This document shows, one piece after another, positions 34,720 to 46,449 of a stretch of DNA of 64,000 nucleotides. Origin of the DNA: Armillaria gallica (taxonomy: Eukaryota; Basidiomycota; Agaricomycetes; Agaricales; Physalacriaceae). A program made the position numbers and the translations under genes. The notes below the pieces were generated by a model. The model was not told the DNA's origin, made no database searches, and worked only from the letters and a program-made list of their open reading frames with translations. The stretch spans positions 620,001 through 684,000 of the forward strand of contig JBANDB010000020.1 in assembly GCA_037576215.1 (NCBI GenBank), written 5' to 3'. Positions within the stretch are counted from its first letter, which is position 1; every line of letters begins with the position of its first letter.

Positions 34720-36772
34720 TTACTCGGCTATACTCTCGCTGCCATCGCCCGTCGTATGACCAGGCTCCATCTTCAAGTTAAAATCAGTTGTATAGTGGAC
34801 GCTCTGCTCCACGTTTATCTGAAGCTGCAAAACCAGTGAGTCCTCTTTTCACACACAAAGCTGGCACTCACTTCGGTCGCTTTAGAAATCTCGGGATCAC
34901 TCAAACGTGACTATATAACGAAGTCAGTTGTCTTCTTTGCAAAGCGGGAATTGTTTGACTTGCCATCCTTCGGCGTGGATTCAACACCAGCCCATTACCA
35001 TCTTCGAGATTACGAGAAAAATAGATTGTTTGCCCTCGGCGAAGACCGCGCCGCGTGTTCAACCTGAGAATTCGAGTAACCGAAGGGGAAAGAAAGGAAA
35101 GGAATGAATACATACGTTACCAATAAAGAGTTTGCGTACACTTTCGTGGAAGGGTGAGTGATAGGGAGTATGCGATTCATGGATACGTACGTTTCCCGAT
35201 AACAAAATGTATGCCCAGGAAGATCAGGTTAGACTTCATTGACACCCACTGTATTGGGAATCGAGTCATCGTACTGGGATATAATATCAGGAGAAACTCA
35301 CGCAGGCCATGTCAATGATAGTACCGGCACTGAATCAAATCAGTGCTCTTTAAGGGCTAATCTTGTGAAGGGAGAAGGTCACCGCGTACCATGTGAGAGA
35401 CCCAGTCTCAAAAGTGTACAAAATTAGGGAATCAATGATGGCGTTGATGCTGCGGGAGAATATTTCAACGGTGAAAGAATCGAAGAGGAGAATTGAGGGG
35501 TACCTTTCAGCGTCAGTACGACTTGTTTGGAGAAGGCCGAAGAGAGACACAGTGATTAAAATATCAGCCACAGACGACATAGATAGTCCTAGCGTGAACA
35601 CCCACTGCGTACGAATTAGCAATACATGTGGAGCGTATGAGAATATCCCACTCACTCCGAAATTTTCGATGAATCCGGAGTATGTTTTCAGACGAATCCT
35701 TCCGGTTGCGATGTCATTATTAATAGACCGCTTCAAGAAACAAGTCCACATACATTTCTGACGTTGAAACTTGGAAGTCGCCATGTTAGCGCAGCACCTT
35801 GGGAATAGAAGTAGTTTAAAATACCACAAGCTGAGCCTGCACCCATTTATAATTAGAACAATCAGTGATTGAAGGTGATTGATAATAGATACTAACCAAG
35901 ACGCAAGGTCGCCGCGATCAGCTGTACAGCCCGTGTCAGAGCGTGAGGATAAACGAATCAGGGAGTCGAAATCAACTGACAATGGGACATGTGATTAGCC
36001 AATTTCTTTTGCTAACTGCAAGATAGTATTCGTCGATGACGTCAAGGAACTTATAAGAACACAACTTACGCATAAATATCCGATGGGCGAAGAAGCTGGA
36101 CGGGCAGGCTCAATGCAGTAGGAATTAGATGACGACATGGCGGCATACCAGTGGACCAAGAACGTCAGTAAAGCCTGTAAGATGTATCATAAAGACGGCA
36201 GAAGAATGTATCAGGTGAATCGCACAGTTTCCACGACGGTCACCTGTTCTTCTATTAATCAGACTGGACTTGATTATCGGGGAACAGCTTACTGCGATGC
36301 TCCTACAGATGAACAAGGACGGTTAAGTACATCGTCGTTAGATGGACAATACAATTCGAGCCTCACCAGGGAATTACATCAGTCCTCGCAATATCGCCAA
36401 AATGACTGATGAAGCAGTCCCAGATAGAGATCCAGATAAAGGTTGTGTGACACATATCCAGAAACCTGGATCTAAGCCGGAGAAAGAGTATGTCCGGACA
36501 ATCGGACACGTACCATATGACGAAAACCTGTAGGGAACATACGTGTCAGGAAAAGAAACATAGATGGCAACCAGAATGACTGACAAGGAATTTGACTCTG
36601 AAGAAATCTGAGGGGTAGAATTTATAGTAGAGAATGGTCTGGATGGCGACGGCACCCGAGAGCCTGCGGAGGTGTGAATACCGCATAGCTGAGGAAAAAC
36701 AGAAACGTACAGAGAGGCGCAGAGTGCACCAATGGCTACAGCTCCATACGATTTGGCCAATTCGGCAGACAT
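34720..36772 (-). CDS. DUF6534-type multi-pass membrane protein (copy 1)
   Basis: The function is unknown; the family is common in basidiomycetes and resembles a seven-helix membrane protein. ATG 36772 gives MSAELAKSYGAVAIGALCAS (helix 1). Splicing many 15-60-residue exons yields, in order: QTILYYKFYPSDFFRVKFLV, LDMCHTTFIWISIWDCFISH, DVIPWSIA, ALLTFLVHWYAAM, VSKRNWLITCPIV, LIAATLRLG, GSACGILNYFYSQ, KTYSGFIENFG, WVFTLGLSMSSVADILITVS, INAIIDSLILYTFETGSLT, CAGTIIDMAC and SNLIFLGIHFVIGKLYANSL. After LNTRRGLR comes a hydrophilic cytoplasmic tail ending DGSESIAE at 34720-34722. Two apparent genes in this stretch fuse into one only when spliced: the ATG at 36138 is a splice junction, not a start. 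Exon limits are hand-inferred; the C-terminal half is the firmest. Confidence 0.75.
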
Positions 36773-38639
36773 GGAATAAGCAGTGGGGTCCTACGGCGAA
36801 TAGACGGTTGCTATCCTTAAATACATCGCAACGCCAGGCTTAAAATATCTCTCCGTGGGAAATCGGGGGACGAGATTGTAAGGTTTGATCTTCCTGAATG
36901 TGATCATGAAAAAAGAGGTTGGAAAGACAGCGTCCAGTGCGAAACGTCGGGTATGCTCTCACCATAGCCAGGATATTTCGCATCCGCAAGGGCTTACGCA
37001 CGCTCATCGCTTGGCAAATCACAATGGTATCTCCATGTCGAGCTTGTGATTGGGGTGCACTGAGGAAAATTCATTGAAAGAAAAACCATGCCGGGTCCTA
37101 TCAGTCCAAGCAATTCAAACTTACGAGATTTTCTCCACCTGCTCCAGCGGAACCAGAAGAAGCACCCAGCATATCTTCCTCGTGCTTATATATTATTTAC
37201 TTTGGAGGCTGGCCTCAACTACCACGGAGGGGTTAGGACATGCCTTTTCGCTGCATCGACAAACGATCCGAACGCGCCAGTATAAACAGGGACGTACAAT
37301 GCCGAAGCAGCTCCCCACGTTTCGCTCCTTTGCGTGTGCATCAGTAGGAATGTCTTTATTTCTCTCCAATCTAATGCGCGAGACACGAACTGTAGGAGTC
37401 ACTCGATGGAATAGCGATGGATGTGGTTTAGTGTTGATGTTGACGGTTGGTAGAACCGGGACTGGGCCGATTGCCGAACGATTTATCAACCTTCCATATT
37501 GGGACGTACGGTGTGCCCCACCAGAGCACTCCATGATCTTGATCAGGTTGCGGTCCAGCGCGTTTCAATTGAGTTGATCCGACTTGAATCCGAGGACACA
37601 GCTTTCGAGTCTGATATGTATATGAGCACATGCTGGAGGCTATGACTCGCGTTTTGCAGTGTTTATGCTCCTGGGGTTTTGCTTTCGTCAGCCGGCGGGA
37701 CCAGAGGAGAGACAAGATTTGGACTGTAGAGGGGTCGTCGGGACGCGTTTCAATCACGTGCTGCGTGTTCGGGTTCTATTTTGGGAAACATCTCTCCTGA
37801 ACGAAATCTTTTCGGTCGTCACGCGTCAAGCTTTGAACCTGCGGAACAATCGACCACGGAGCATTCTGTTATGCAATATCCGCGAGGATAAATGCTTAAA
37901 GGCGCCGGAAACGTGTTCGACGTAGGGTAACCATGCAGCGGTGCGACTTTTGTTCTCCATCCAATCTTTAGGTCTCTGAAGGTTGGTGGAGCTTGGGTAT
38001 AGCCTGTTTCAATGATCGAATAAACTTGAGTATCATTCCTATTCTCCGAGACTACTCTTACGCTGGAGACACAGTGACTTACGAGCTCATGAGGGATCTT
38101 GGTGTGATATGAGGAGATATCTTGTTACGGGTTGGTATTAAAAAGTGCGCACGAGCCCACGATGAGATTGCGCTTTTAACTCGTTCACTTGAGTAGATGC
38201 TTGAACACGGGGGCGGAGTCACGGATGTCTAATTTTCTGGTGGAAAGGAAACAATACGGTCGTTGGGTCCTGTATTTTGACATACACAACCATGCGACTG
38301 GTACGCGGGCCCAGACCCGTTTGAAGATCCGCTGTGCGGTCTGACATACTGTAGCTCCGTGTATGGAAGCAACGTAAGGCGTAAGGAGGGGTCGGTTGCT
38401 TAGGTCAGACCCGGGACAAGTCCAAGTATGTGCAACTTGGACCTACAATAACAACTATTTACGGACCAACAGAAGTCAGAGTTAAGGTATCAAATCCCAA
38501 ACTGCCAGGCCATTATACCGTTTCGGAGTGGGCACCCCCTCTTATGGTAGCGTTCATTGTGTATTTTTTTCTCGGACTTAGGCTGCCCGTCGTGCGTACA
38601 CCCCATATTCTGTATGAATGTTTGACTCACTAGATCGAG
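36773..38639. other. No supported gene
   Basis: Overlapping frames on both strands at 37050-37760 have no domain I recognise and no splice continuity. This is the left flank of the F-box array. Confidence 0.45.
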
Positions 38640-39300
38640 GTACCATACAGGTCGTCAGCGTACAAGCCAAATCTGGGTTCATGAGGCTTCAATGAGGGTG
38701 AGTTGGGGCTTAACTGAGGCAGGTCCTGGCCTAATGATTGATCTGCATGCACAGCCACACATCAATCTTTTTTAATCATTACCTCGATTACCCGGGCCGT
38801 TGCAAAGCATGTACCTCTCGTTGAATATATAAGCGTGCTGCTTCCCGCTGTTTGGAGGCATTAGGACCGGTCTATGTCAACACTATTCCCCGCTTTCGTG
38901 TATAGAAAACTAGTATAGTTCTTCGTCCCGCTGACACTTAGACGCTGTTCACGCCGTTTTGATTTATCGTAGAAAGAAAATGGTCTTCGCATTGTATATA
39001 TATGAATCGGATGATTGTAAGCTTGGTCGAACATCAGATGTTGGATGCGGTCATATCTTCTTTGAGCTCGGAGAGGGCTCGAACCTTATATTGTACCTGC
39101 TTGCAGCCGGAATGGAGCGTGTGTTTTGCACGAGAGAAGAGAGTAGTTTGGACTTGGTCATGAACCAAAGTTTAGGGCATTTGTGGCAATCTCGGCAATC
39201 TCGGCGTGCCTTTCGTGCGCTTGCAAGCACCCATCTCACGGTTTATAATGAAGTCCGGGCCTTTTACTAAAAGACTTTATGTAATGGCGTCAGTTATATA

Positions 39301-39360
39301 CTATCCAAGAACCCCGGGAATCGAATCCTGTAGACCGTCACTATCCGAGCTACATAATTG
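39301..39360 (-). other. tRNA-like motif (A/B-box relic)
   Basis: The minus strand reads TAGCTCGGATAGTG, then GGATTCGATTCCC, then GGGGTTCTTGGATAG. The order and sequence resemble Pol III A and B boxes, but the spacing is too short for a tRNA and no cloverleaf forms. It is probably a tRNA-derived remnant. Confidence 0.4.
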
Positions 39361-39772
39361 ATCGAACGATTGATCAGCATGCCCCGCTGCATCACCCCTT
39401 CCTGTCTGAACCACCACGTCGAGCACTGCTACTTGGTAGTGGGACGCGATGTTTTCCGGGACAGATCCTGGTTGATCCAAGCGGGGTCTGGTGAGTAGGG
39501 TAGCTGTTTGGATTGATGGCGCCTGCTCCATTTTGATATTGTCCGACATCACTATTCCCGGCACATTCATGTGGAAACATTCCGCTTAGCACGCGCCGCC
39601 TTCCCTGTTAACCAATGGTATTAGGACGTGGGTCTTGCTGTGCTCCCACGCTCGTCGGTTTTGCTCATTCTTCTGTAGGCGCCCAAGGCTTGGTTATAGT
39701 TTTAGGCAATCATTAATTCCGAGTATATGAATGTACATGTCGTGCCAATGTGTCCTTCTTACCCGCACCTCA

Positions 39773-40772
39773 ATGCACCTGTTGGACCTCCCGTACGAAC
39801 TGCTCTCATACATCATCCACTTCAGCGATCTTGATACCCTCCGCGCGCTCTGTCTCACAGAGAAACACATTATCCATCACATAGCTCGTCCTTTCCTTTG
39901 GAGGAACATCACCGTAATATTTGACATCCACCAGAATCCCAGACCCAACCTCTTTTCCCTCGATTCAGGGCGCCTAGCAGCTATCAGGTCCCTTTCCATA
40001 AATTTTCCGAAATACTTTGATCTCCATTCTCCATCTTTTGCCCCGGTATTCGCACAAATGATCAATGTCAACTACATTCGTGTGAGCGGCGGATCAGGCC
40101 CTTTTATTCGCGTGATTCTCGAGAATACGATGGCGTCTCTCGTGACTCTGGAATTGGATCGCTGTAATGCGGATCCGCAGGACTTTACTGATATGGTGCC
40201 CGTCACTCTTCGGGATCTGTGTATCTCCCGATGTCATTCGAATTTGCGTTTCCTTTTGGGACCTCTCAATGTCGAGGAGTTGGAGGTCCACGGTCCAAGT
40301 TCGTCTTTCTGTATCTGACCTTGCAGGAATTAACAAGCACGCTCGTAGGCCTTAATGGCGAATGTATGCCTATCGGCGTGACCTTACGGCGACTCACAGA
40401 CACCCATCTTGGTAGAATGCAAAGATTATGCCTTGTCGATACGTGCCGAGATGCAGGATGCCGTGACGTCTTGCACTTGGCCCACGCTTTGCAGGTAAGC
40501 GCCTAATCCTCGATTGCTGTAGTCTTCTTCACAGTTAATATTGGATGCCCCAGCGTCACTTCTTGTCACTTGAGAAGCTCATTCTGGACTTACCTCTGTC
40601 GCAGGATACACACCAAAAGCTGTTGCGGCTGATACCTTCCTTTCCTTTACTTAAGAAATCCTACATCGTCTCCAGAGCTAATGAGACCTCGCTTGGTAAC
40701 TTTCTCTCGCTTCTTCCATAGCAGAGGTCCGATTAATTTGCGATTTTCATAGACATGGCTAATCGCAGTTAG
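39773..40772 (+). CDS. F-box protein (array copy 1)
   Basis: A likely substrate adaptor of an SCF ubiquitin ligase. ATG 39773 starts MHLLDLPYELLSYIIHFSDL, an N-terminal F-box, continuing LRALCLTEKHIIHHIARPFL. Exon 1 ends before GTTCGTCTTT (~40301). Exon 2 (…CMPIGVTLRRLTDTHLG, LVDTCRDAGCRDVLHL) and exon 3 (LILDLPLSQDTHQKLLRLIP, IVSRANETSL) follow. The last exon gives DMANRS and the TAG at 40770-40772. Donor and acceptor positions match those in the paralogue at 49000, which supports the model. An upstream in-frame ATG at ~39737 exists, but conservation between copies begins at 39773. No lesion was found. About 300 residues; no leucine-rich repeats are evident. Targets unknown. Confidence 0.8.
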
Positions 40773-41179
40773 GACTCGCCAACGGATTATCATGACAAGG
40801 TCATGGAATACAGACTTGCATGTGTGTTACTCGTTGATGAGTCTCCCTGCATTACTGTAGCTTTGATACTATACGAGGATCCCTTATACTAGGCTCATGT
40901 ATCTACTCTAGCTCGCCAATGTTCCGACAATTATCGCTGGCGTATTTTTTGTTCTCCCGAAGAACACTGGGCTTTTTTTACGACACTATCCATGTCGCAT
41001 CGGCTATAGGCTGCAACCAGTCTTATCTTTAGCGATTTCATAGTGCTATGCAGAAGCAAGCGACCGGATGTTTCGGATTTTTTCCTTCACTTATAAGTAT
41101 GTGAAAGCCTGGAGGTATTGCATGTCTGTAGCGTTGCATAAACCCAAAACCGGTGACTCAAAGCCATGAATGTACATTC

Positions 41180-41242
41180 GAATACAGGGAATTGAACCCA
41201 GATGTATCGCTTGTAAGTAGGAAGGCGATACCGTTGGCTATA
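41180..41242 (-). other. tRNA-like motif
   Basis: On the minus strand TAGCCAACGGTATCGCC (A-box-like) is followed 32 nt later by GGTTCAATTCC (a perfect B-box match; 41188-41198 complement). Acceptor and D stems do not pair, so this is not a working tRNA. The same sequence recurs at 50361-50425, inside the duplicated unit. Confidence 0.45.
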
Positions 41243-41399
41243 TGAACAATTTCTTCATAAATGTCTGCATCCAAAAGGACAAGAACGTGATTTGATAGTG
41301 CAAGACTTTGATGATGGGAGTAGTTCCTATAAAAGGTACCAGCTTGCTGAATACATGGAGAACGAGAGGAGCTTCGGTATTATTAAAGATAACTCGTAT

Positions 41400-44300
41400 C
41401 AAAGTCCACATTCAGGAATGATAGAGGCTCGAGTGTTAGCGTGCTGTCAACAAGCCGTCAAGTAGGGTGAAGCACAAGAGGAACATCCCGACCCATAGAT
41501 GAGGGGGATGACAAGCCTACAACTCTGGGACTCCCTGCTATTTGCATTGTGGAAGGGGTCACACAAAACAAGAAAACACCCAGCTGACGAATGGACCTGA
41601 AATGGCTCGATGCAGGTACATCAATGGAATACCACCATAGATCGAGGAAAATCTCGCGGCAGGGAGATTAGTCAACAGAGATACATCAACATATTATCAT
41701 CAAAGAAGAGGAAAACGAAATCTAATAATTACGTTGCAGCGGAGATTAGGTACACGGTGAGGACTATATTTGTAGCATCAGCCCAGGAGTGTTAATCACA
41801 ACCAGGTTTGTCTAAACTTTGGATTGGTGATACTCTACACATTTTCCAACCATTAATCCCAGTGACAGACGATGAACTGGATAGAACTCACAACATGTAT
41901 GTTATCAATGTCGGCGATTATGGTCGTCCACACATTGGGTTGAATATCAACGAAATATCCCTTGTAGGCGGGCAAGTCACATGTTTGGATGACTATCGGC
42001 ACAGGAATATTCTTGTGGTGCAACCGCTGACACGTGTCAGGAAAGAAGTAACTGATTAAGCCCGTTTCCAGAACGGAGCGAGTCAGGATAAATGCAATCA
42101 TGAAGTTCAGAATAACGGACCTGGTAAGTGGATACCTGTGATTTTAAAGCTACACACTTCTGATCCAGGCCTGTAATGACGATGTACTTTTGGTACTTGG
42201 TAGTGGATGTAGCCTGGGGAGCGTGCGTAGCCTGGATAGTGGACACAGACTGGGTGGTGTAAGTCACCTGGATAGTGGACAAGGACTGGATAGTTGTCAT
42301 AGACTGGGTAGCGCACACAGACTGGATAGTGGACATGGACTGGGTAGCGGAATTGTACTGGGCTGTGGTCTTGTACTCGACTGTGTAAATGGTGGTTGTA
42401 GAGAAAGGAGGATCGTTTTAAGACCCCTTTTTATAAGATGAGTATCCACGTTGTTCAAAGTCATTGAGTTGATAGGCGCTTGCCGCTCACCGCCATAATC
42501 AGCGTGAGAGTACGCGTTACCACAGTGATGTACAGACACAATGTGAGAAGTATGAGAACAAGGCCATTGTGTTCGAAAGAAGCCAGCCAAATCAACCGCA
42601 CCGTTGATTGAAGGTATTTACAGGCTGCCTTCGACTTCATCACTGGGAATAAGATGGAATAACAACAACATCTGCGACTTGCCTTACGAACCAAAGGATA
42701 GTACATGATGTACATCTGACCGAGCCGAGTATTGCCAACGATGCTCTCGTTCTGCGATCATCGCCGCTGCCATTACTTCTTAGGGCTCTCGTCGTCCCTC
42801 CCTCCAAGTTTCCTTCGTATCTCTTCCATCGTTTCTTCATCATCTCTTCGAAATCATGCCTCATCGACTTCTTGGTCTTCTGCTCTCCCCCTGCATAACT
42901 TCTCCCAATGAACGCAGGACGGTATTGGATTGAGAGCAACTTGTCGCTCCGGGAACCGTACACAGCAGTTGCTTTACTGGTAATCTTGAAACTGATATCA
43001 CTGGGTAGTGCTTCTACTGGGCTGCGGGCTTGTACTTTATTGTATACATGATAGTTGCAGAGAAAGAAGGATCGTTGTAAGAGGATAAGATAGGCATGCA
43101 CTTTGTTCCAAAGTTATCGAGCTGATAGACGCTCACCGCCACAACGAGCGTGAGGGTACACGCTACCACAGTGATGTACAGATACAATGTGAGAAGTATG
43201 AGAACAAGGCTATTGTGTTCAAAAAAAGCCAGCCAAATCAACTGCACTGTTGATTCCAGGTTTGTACAGGCTGGCTTCGACTTTATCACTGGCGAATAAG
43301 ATGGAATACCAACAACATCTGCTGCTTTTTTATCAACAAAAGGATGGTGCATCGGAATGAGCCGGGTATTGCCTCATTCTGCCATCATCGCCGCTGCCAT
43401 TACTTCCTAGGACTCCCAGGGTCTCTTCTTCCAAGCTTCCGTCATATCCATTCAATCGTTTCTTTGTTGTGTCTTGGAATCATGCATCATTGACTCCCTG
43501 TTCTCCTGCTCTCCCCCTGAATGATTCCTCCCCAGGAATGCAGGATGGTATTGGATGGAAGGCACTTTTTGTTCGGGGAAATGTACGTGGCAGTTGTTTC
43601 ACTTGCTAGTGTTGGTACTGACGGTCACAAACTTTCAGACTGTCTAATATCTGAAAGGCTCTTGGCTTCTTTGTTCGCATTTGTTCTCATACGACGACCA
43701 ATTACGGCGTAGACTGGATCTTCAAGATTTTCCACCGGTGAGCGGATGGTAATTTACGCTGAGGGTCACACGGAATCCGTTCTTGTATGGTATGTAGATT
43801 GCTCTTTTTTCCAGTACAATTGTATGACGAACCCTTGACATAGCTCTTTCTACTAGTATTCATTCCAAGGCGCTGCTTTGATGAGAAGATCCTGTCCATT
43901 TTTGATCGCATAATCACGACTGCGTAGGAGATCGCAATGACAAGGCAGGTTATGGCTGGATAGAGGACGAGAGGGTGGGATTTGCAGTTTGTGTTGAGTC
44001 CCTGAATCGTGCTTTGTGTGCCGCGGTAGCTGATGGACGTTGACAGATTGAAGTCGCTCATCGAAGTGCAATTACAGGTGAGTCGTCACCGTAACTTTTT
44101 AGGTCTCTCCTCTCGTTGACATCTACGATTTAGGATTTGCTCGACCAGGCAGAAATTAGAACACCGACGCATGGGACGCTTACCATTGTTAGCTGATGGG
44201 CCCTAACGATCACGGGTTGTCTTCACAAATGCAACGCTCTGAGAGATATGTACTGTCAGTATCAAGAACAGTAATGCTGCATATCTTCGTCCAAAGGAAA

Positions 44301-44490
44301 AGATGACCCGGCACCCCGAGGTGGAAAAAGAAGGGTGAGTATCGAAGATCGATTGTACAAAGTCGATGGTAGAGATCCAACGGAGAATTTTTAGCAGACG
44401 TGCAATCGCGATGGGTGGAACCAACCTTGCTAGTGGCAGAATGCGAGTGCCTTCGGCAATATCCGTCTCGGTCCGATCTGCCGAGTTGGC
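41400..44490 (-). CDS. Putative multi-exon membrane protein, array copy A (model unresolved)
   Basis: I do not recognise a family with certainty. Minus-strand exon candidates show hydrophobic helices (FGRRYAALLFLILTVHISQS near 44.3 kb; HPLVLYPAITCLVIAISYAV near 43.9 kb; LVLILLTLYLYITVVACTLT near 43.2 kb). They also show a charged tail (RHDFEEMMKKRWKRYEGNLE) and a C-terminal string VVGLSSPSSMGRDVPLVL near 41.5 kb that is conserved in the B copy at 50.5-50.7 kb (VVGLSSPSFMGQDVPLVL). It converges with the upstream F-box gene. Internal duplication at 42.4-43.7 kb and a frame-breaking stop in the tail (HPT*RLVD) suggest that this copy may be damaged or may represent two genes. Start candidate: ATG near 44490 (MANSADRTETDIAEG). 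Confidence 0.35.
42186..42402 (-). repeat. 24-bp tandem repeat encoding a Ser/Thr/Gln-rich tract
   Basis: The minus strand encodes repeated octets of the type STIQSVCA-TQSMTTIQSL. On the plus strand these appear as runs of TGGATAGTGGACA..GACTGGGTAG. If translated it would be a flexible, O-glycosylation-prone segment next to membrane helices. It is present only in the 42-kb half of the duplicated region. Confidence 0.7.
42425..43720. repeat. Tandem duplication, unit ~0.63-0.65 kb
   Basis: The string CACAGTGATGTACAGA.ACAA occurs at 42521 and 43167 (offset 646), and GCTGCCATTACTTC at about 42767 and 43394 (offset 627). The two units align in order, including the LVLILLTL-coding helix. Differences are mostly transitions. 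Confidence 0.75.
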
Positions 44491-44524
44491 CACGCTTTTT
44501 GTTGGTTTCTAATAAGTTGATTGA

Positions 44525-45310
44525 TCCTACAGAGAAACCCATCCGCCATCACATAGCTCGTCATTTCTTCGGAGGAACGTCACCGCCATCTTTGGCACCA
44601 CCATCCCAGCCTCTGTTCCTTCGATTTCAAGCCCCTATCCACTATCAGGTCCCTCTCCGTAAATTAAAACCGTAATCGTTGCCAGATTCAGATACTTCGA
44701 CTTCCATCCTTTCTCCCAGTATTCGTACGGATGATCAGTATGCTCCATGTTCGTGTCAGTGGAGGGTTGCCTCCCTGAAGGCCTTATTCGAGAGAATCCA
44801 ATGTTAATACCGTCTCTCATGAGTCTGGAATTTGACGGGAGTCTCAGGACTTTGCTAAGATGGCGAATCTTGCTGTTCGCAAGCTACACATCTCCCAATG
44901 TTTTTCCAATGTACCTTTTTTGGGACCAGAGTTAGCGGTCCATGGTCCAGCCATATCTCTCTGTATCGGTCCTCGTGGTAACTAACAAGCACGCTCATAG
45001 GTCTGGAAGGCGACTGTAAGCATATCGGCGTCGCCTTATGGCGAGTCACGACTTGCGGACACAAGATTAGGACGATGTATTGTTGGTACGTGTGGATACG
45101 CGGGATGCCGTGACGTCTTGCGCTTGACGAGCGCTTTGGGTGTGAGTCTCATTTACTTTATCATTACTGGGAGCTGATACTTTCGCACACTATAGACCCG
45201 CCCGAGTCCATCGTATTCCATTGAGGAGCATGTTCTGGATATCTCGCTCCCGCAAGACATGATTTAGAAGCCTGTCAAGGTGATATCTGCTTTTCCCGCT
45301 ATCGTATCGT
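44525..45310 (+). pseudogene. F-box pseudogene, 5'-truncated array copy
   Basis: The sequence begins abruptly at the equivalent of the TEKHIIHHIAR block (GAGAAACCCATCCGCCATCACATAGC). It follows the F-box paralogues through the exon-1 end, the intron (AACTAACAAGCACGCTCATAG) and exon 2 (GGATGCCGTGACGTCTTGCG), to a worn exon 3 near 45200-45300. The N-terminal F-box itself is missing and the frame is lost repeatedly. Directly to its left is a minus-strand membrane-protein exon (44400-44490), so a rearrangement joined the two. Confidence 0.8.
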
Positions 45311-45895
45311 CTCTAAGGTATCATCTGATATGTTTCCCTCATCGTTAGAGTCGTCCTTTGAATACTTTTTTGACTCGACAAAGACTTCTCTAAAGTGAGT
45401 ACGGTTCGAATGTAAACATTGAATATGTCTCTCCGAGCCGGTGAGCTTTCTGATGACATCCAATTATCGTATGCTGAGATCTCTCTCTTTGCAGCCCCAA
45501 TTATACAAAAATGGGGCATTCAACCCGTCATTTTGGTGTACGGTTTGTAGCTCAAATTAGTGTCCATCCCACGCTTTTCACGTTGCACAGTGGTATCAGA
45601 ACTGGATGAGACGTGGTTAGAGATCGTCTCCTCAGTTGGCCTTGATATCGTTGAGCACCTTTCTTCATTCTACAGGCGAAATGCTCCCACAAAAGTTTAC
45701 TCAAAGAACACAAACATTTCTGATCAAACTTTAAAGATCTCGACTAGTAGTACACTACGGTGGGAGATGATATCGTTCCTAGAATGACTTCACATCTAAG
45801 CAGTACTATACATTATCCCTCCCTCCTTCACAAACAAATCAAGTAATTTCATCTCTACAGACACTTCCGTGTGCTAACGCTACTTCCACTCAAGG

Positions 45896-46071
45896 TCATC
45901 CTGCCCACATCTCGCATGCCTTACCCCTGCATAGGTATCTTGGCATTGGTCTTGCATGAACGGCGCAATACTACACTTATTCATGAAGTTGACAATCGCA
46001 AGCAAAAACAAAATACTCACGCCGGCGAGTAGGAGAAAGACGGTATAGTAGATGGCTGTTTTGTAACTCAT
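45896..46071 (-). CDS. Predicted 41-residue secreted peptide
   Basis: This is a two-exon model: ATG 46071, a 51-nt first exon, a 50-nt intron (GTGAGT...GTGTAG, 46020-45971) and a 75-nt second exon to the TGA at 45896-45898. The first exon is MSYKTAIYYTVFLLLAG, a classical signal-peptide start. The second gives YCAVHARPMPRYLCRGKACE and four more residues, with three Cys in all and a plausible cleavage after AVHA. A paralogous first exon of identical length and phase (MHYKAVIRFTVLLALAG) sits at 58524-58574 on the plus strand, also followed at once by GTGAGT. That argues against chance. Without splicing the frame reads on through a second hydrophobic stretch, which is less likely. Function unknown. 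Confidence 0.5.
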
Positions 46072-46449
46072 TGTATTTTGGGGAAAAAGGTGGGTCAACG
46101 GCGTAGTACTTATAGTTAGGTGAAGGTCAGTTATATGTCTCAATCCAGTTTGTGTCGAGCTCTTACATAGAAGTAGATCTGTAGTTTGAAACATGGTTGC
46201 CATGCGAACATGAAAAGCAATATGACGCGCCAGAATACAACTATACTCGTACTTGGCATGAGTCGAGCCATCTCACCCTACTGCTGTACCAATCATCTCC
46301 CAAGTCGAGCTGTTCAGATGATGCCGTTATCGAAGAACAGGACTTCAAATGACAACATACTGGCCGGTTGCTGGAAGGGGATGGCGAGGATCACTTTATC
46401 TCGCAGATCAAGAAATCAATCTGAAAGTTACGTCAGGGGCTGCCGTACA

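Larger units (their letters stand above)
38640..41680. repeat. Segmental duplication, copy 1 (F-box unit)
   Basis: About 1.1 kb of upstream DNA, the F-box gene and ~0.9 kb downstream align in patches with 48330-50880. The upstream and gene part also aligns with 46450-47950. Shared upstream landmarks include GATC.G.....CACAGCCACA followed by a CATTACC.CGATTACCCG-like block, CTGGTAGTGGGA, TGTCCGACATCA and GTATATGAATGTACA just before the gene. A tRNA-like motif and the start of a facing membrane-protein gene lie downstream. Confidence 0.75.

Noticed and set aside
36125..36316. Separate gene starting at the ATG near 36138
   Set aside because: Family conservation runs through it from 36772. It is better explained as an exon/intron border of one DUF6534 gene.
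37050..37577. 175-codon plus-strand frame
   Set aside because: It begins at ATG but has no domain, and equally long frames exist on the opposite strand.
41180..41242. Functional tRNA gene
   Set aside because: The B box is perfect, but the acceptor and D stems do not pair and the anticodon arm is irregular.
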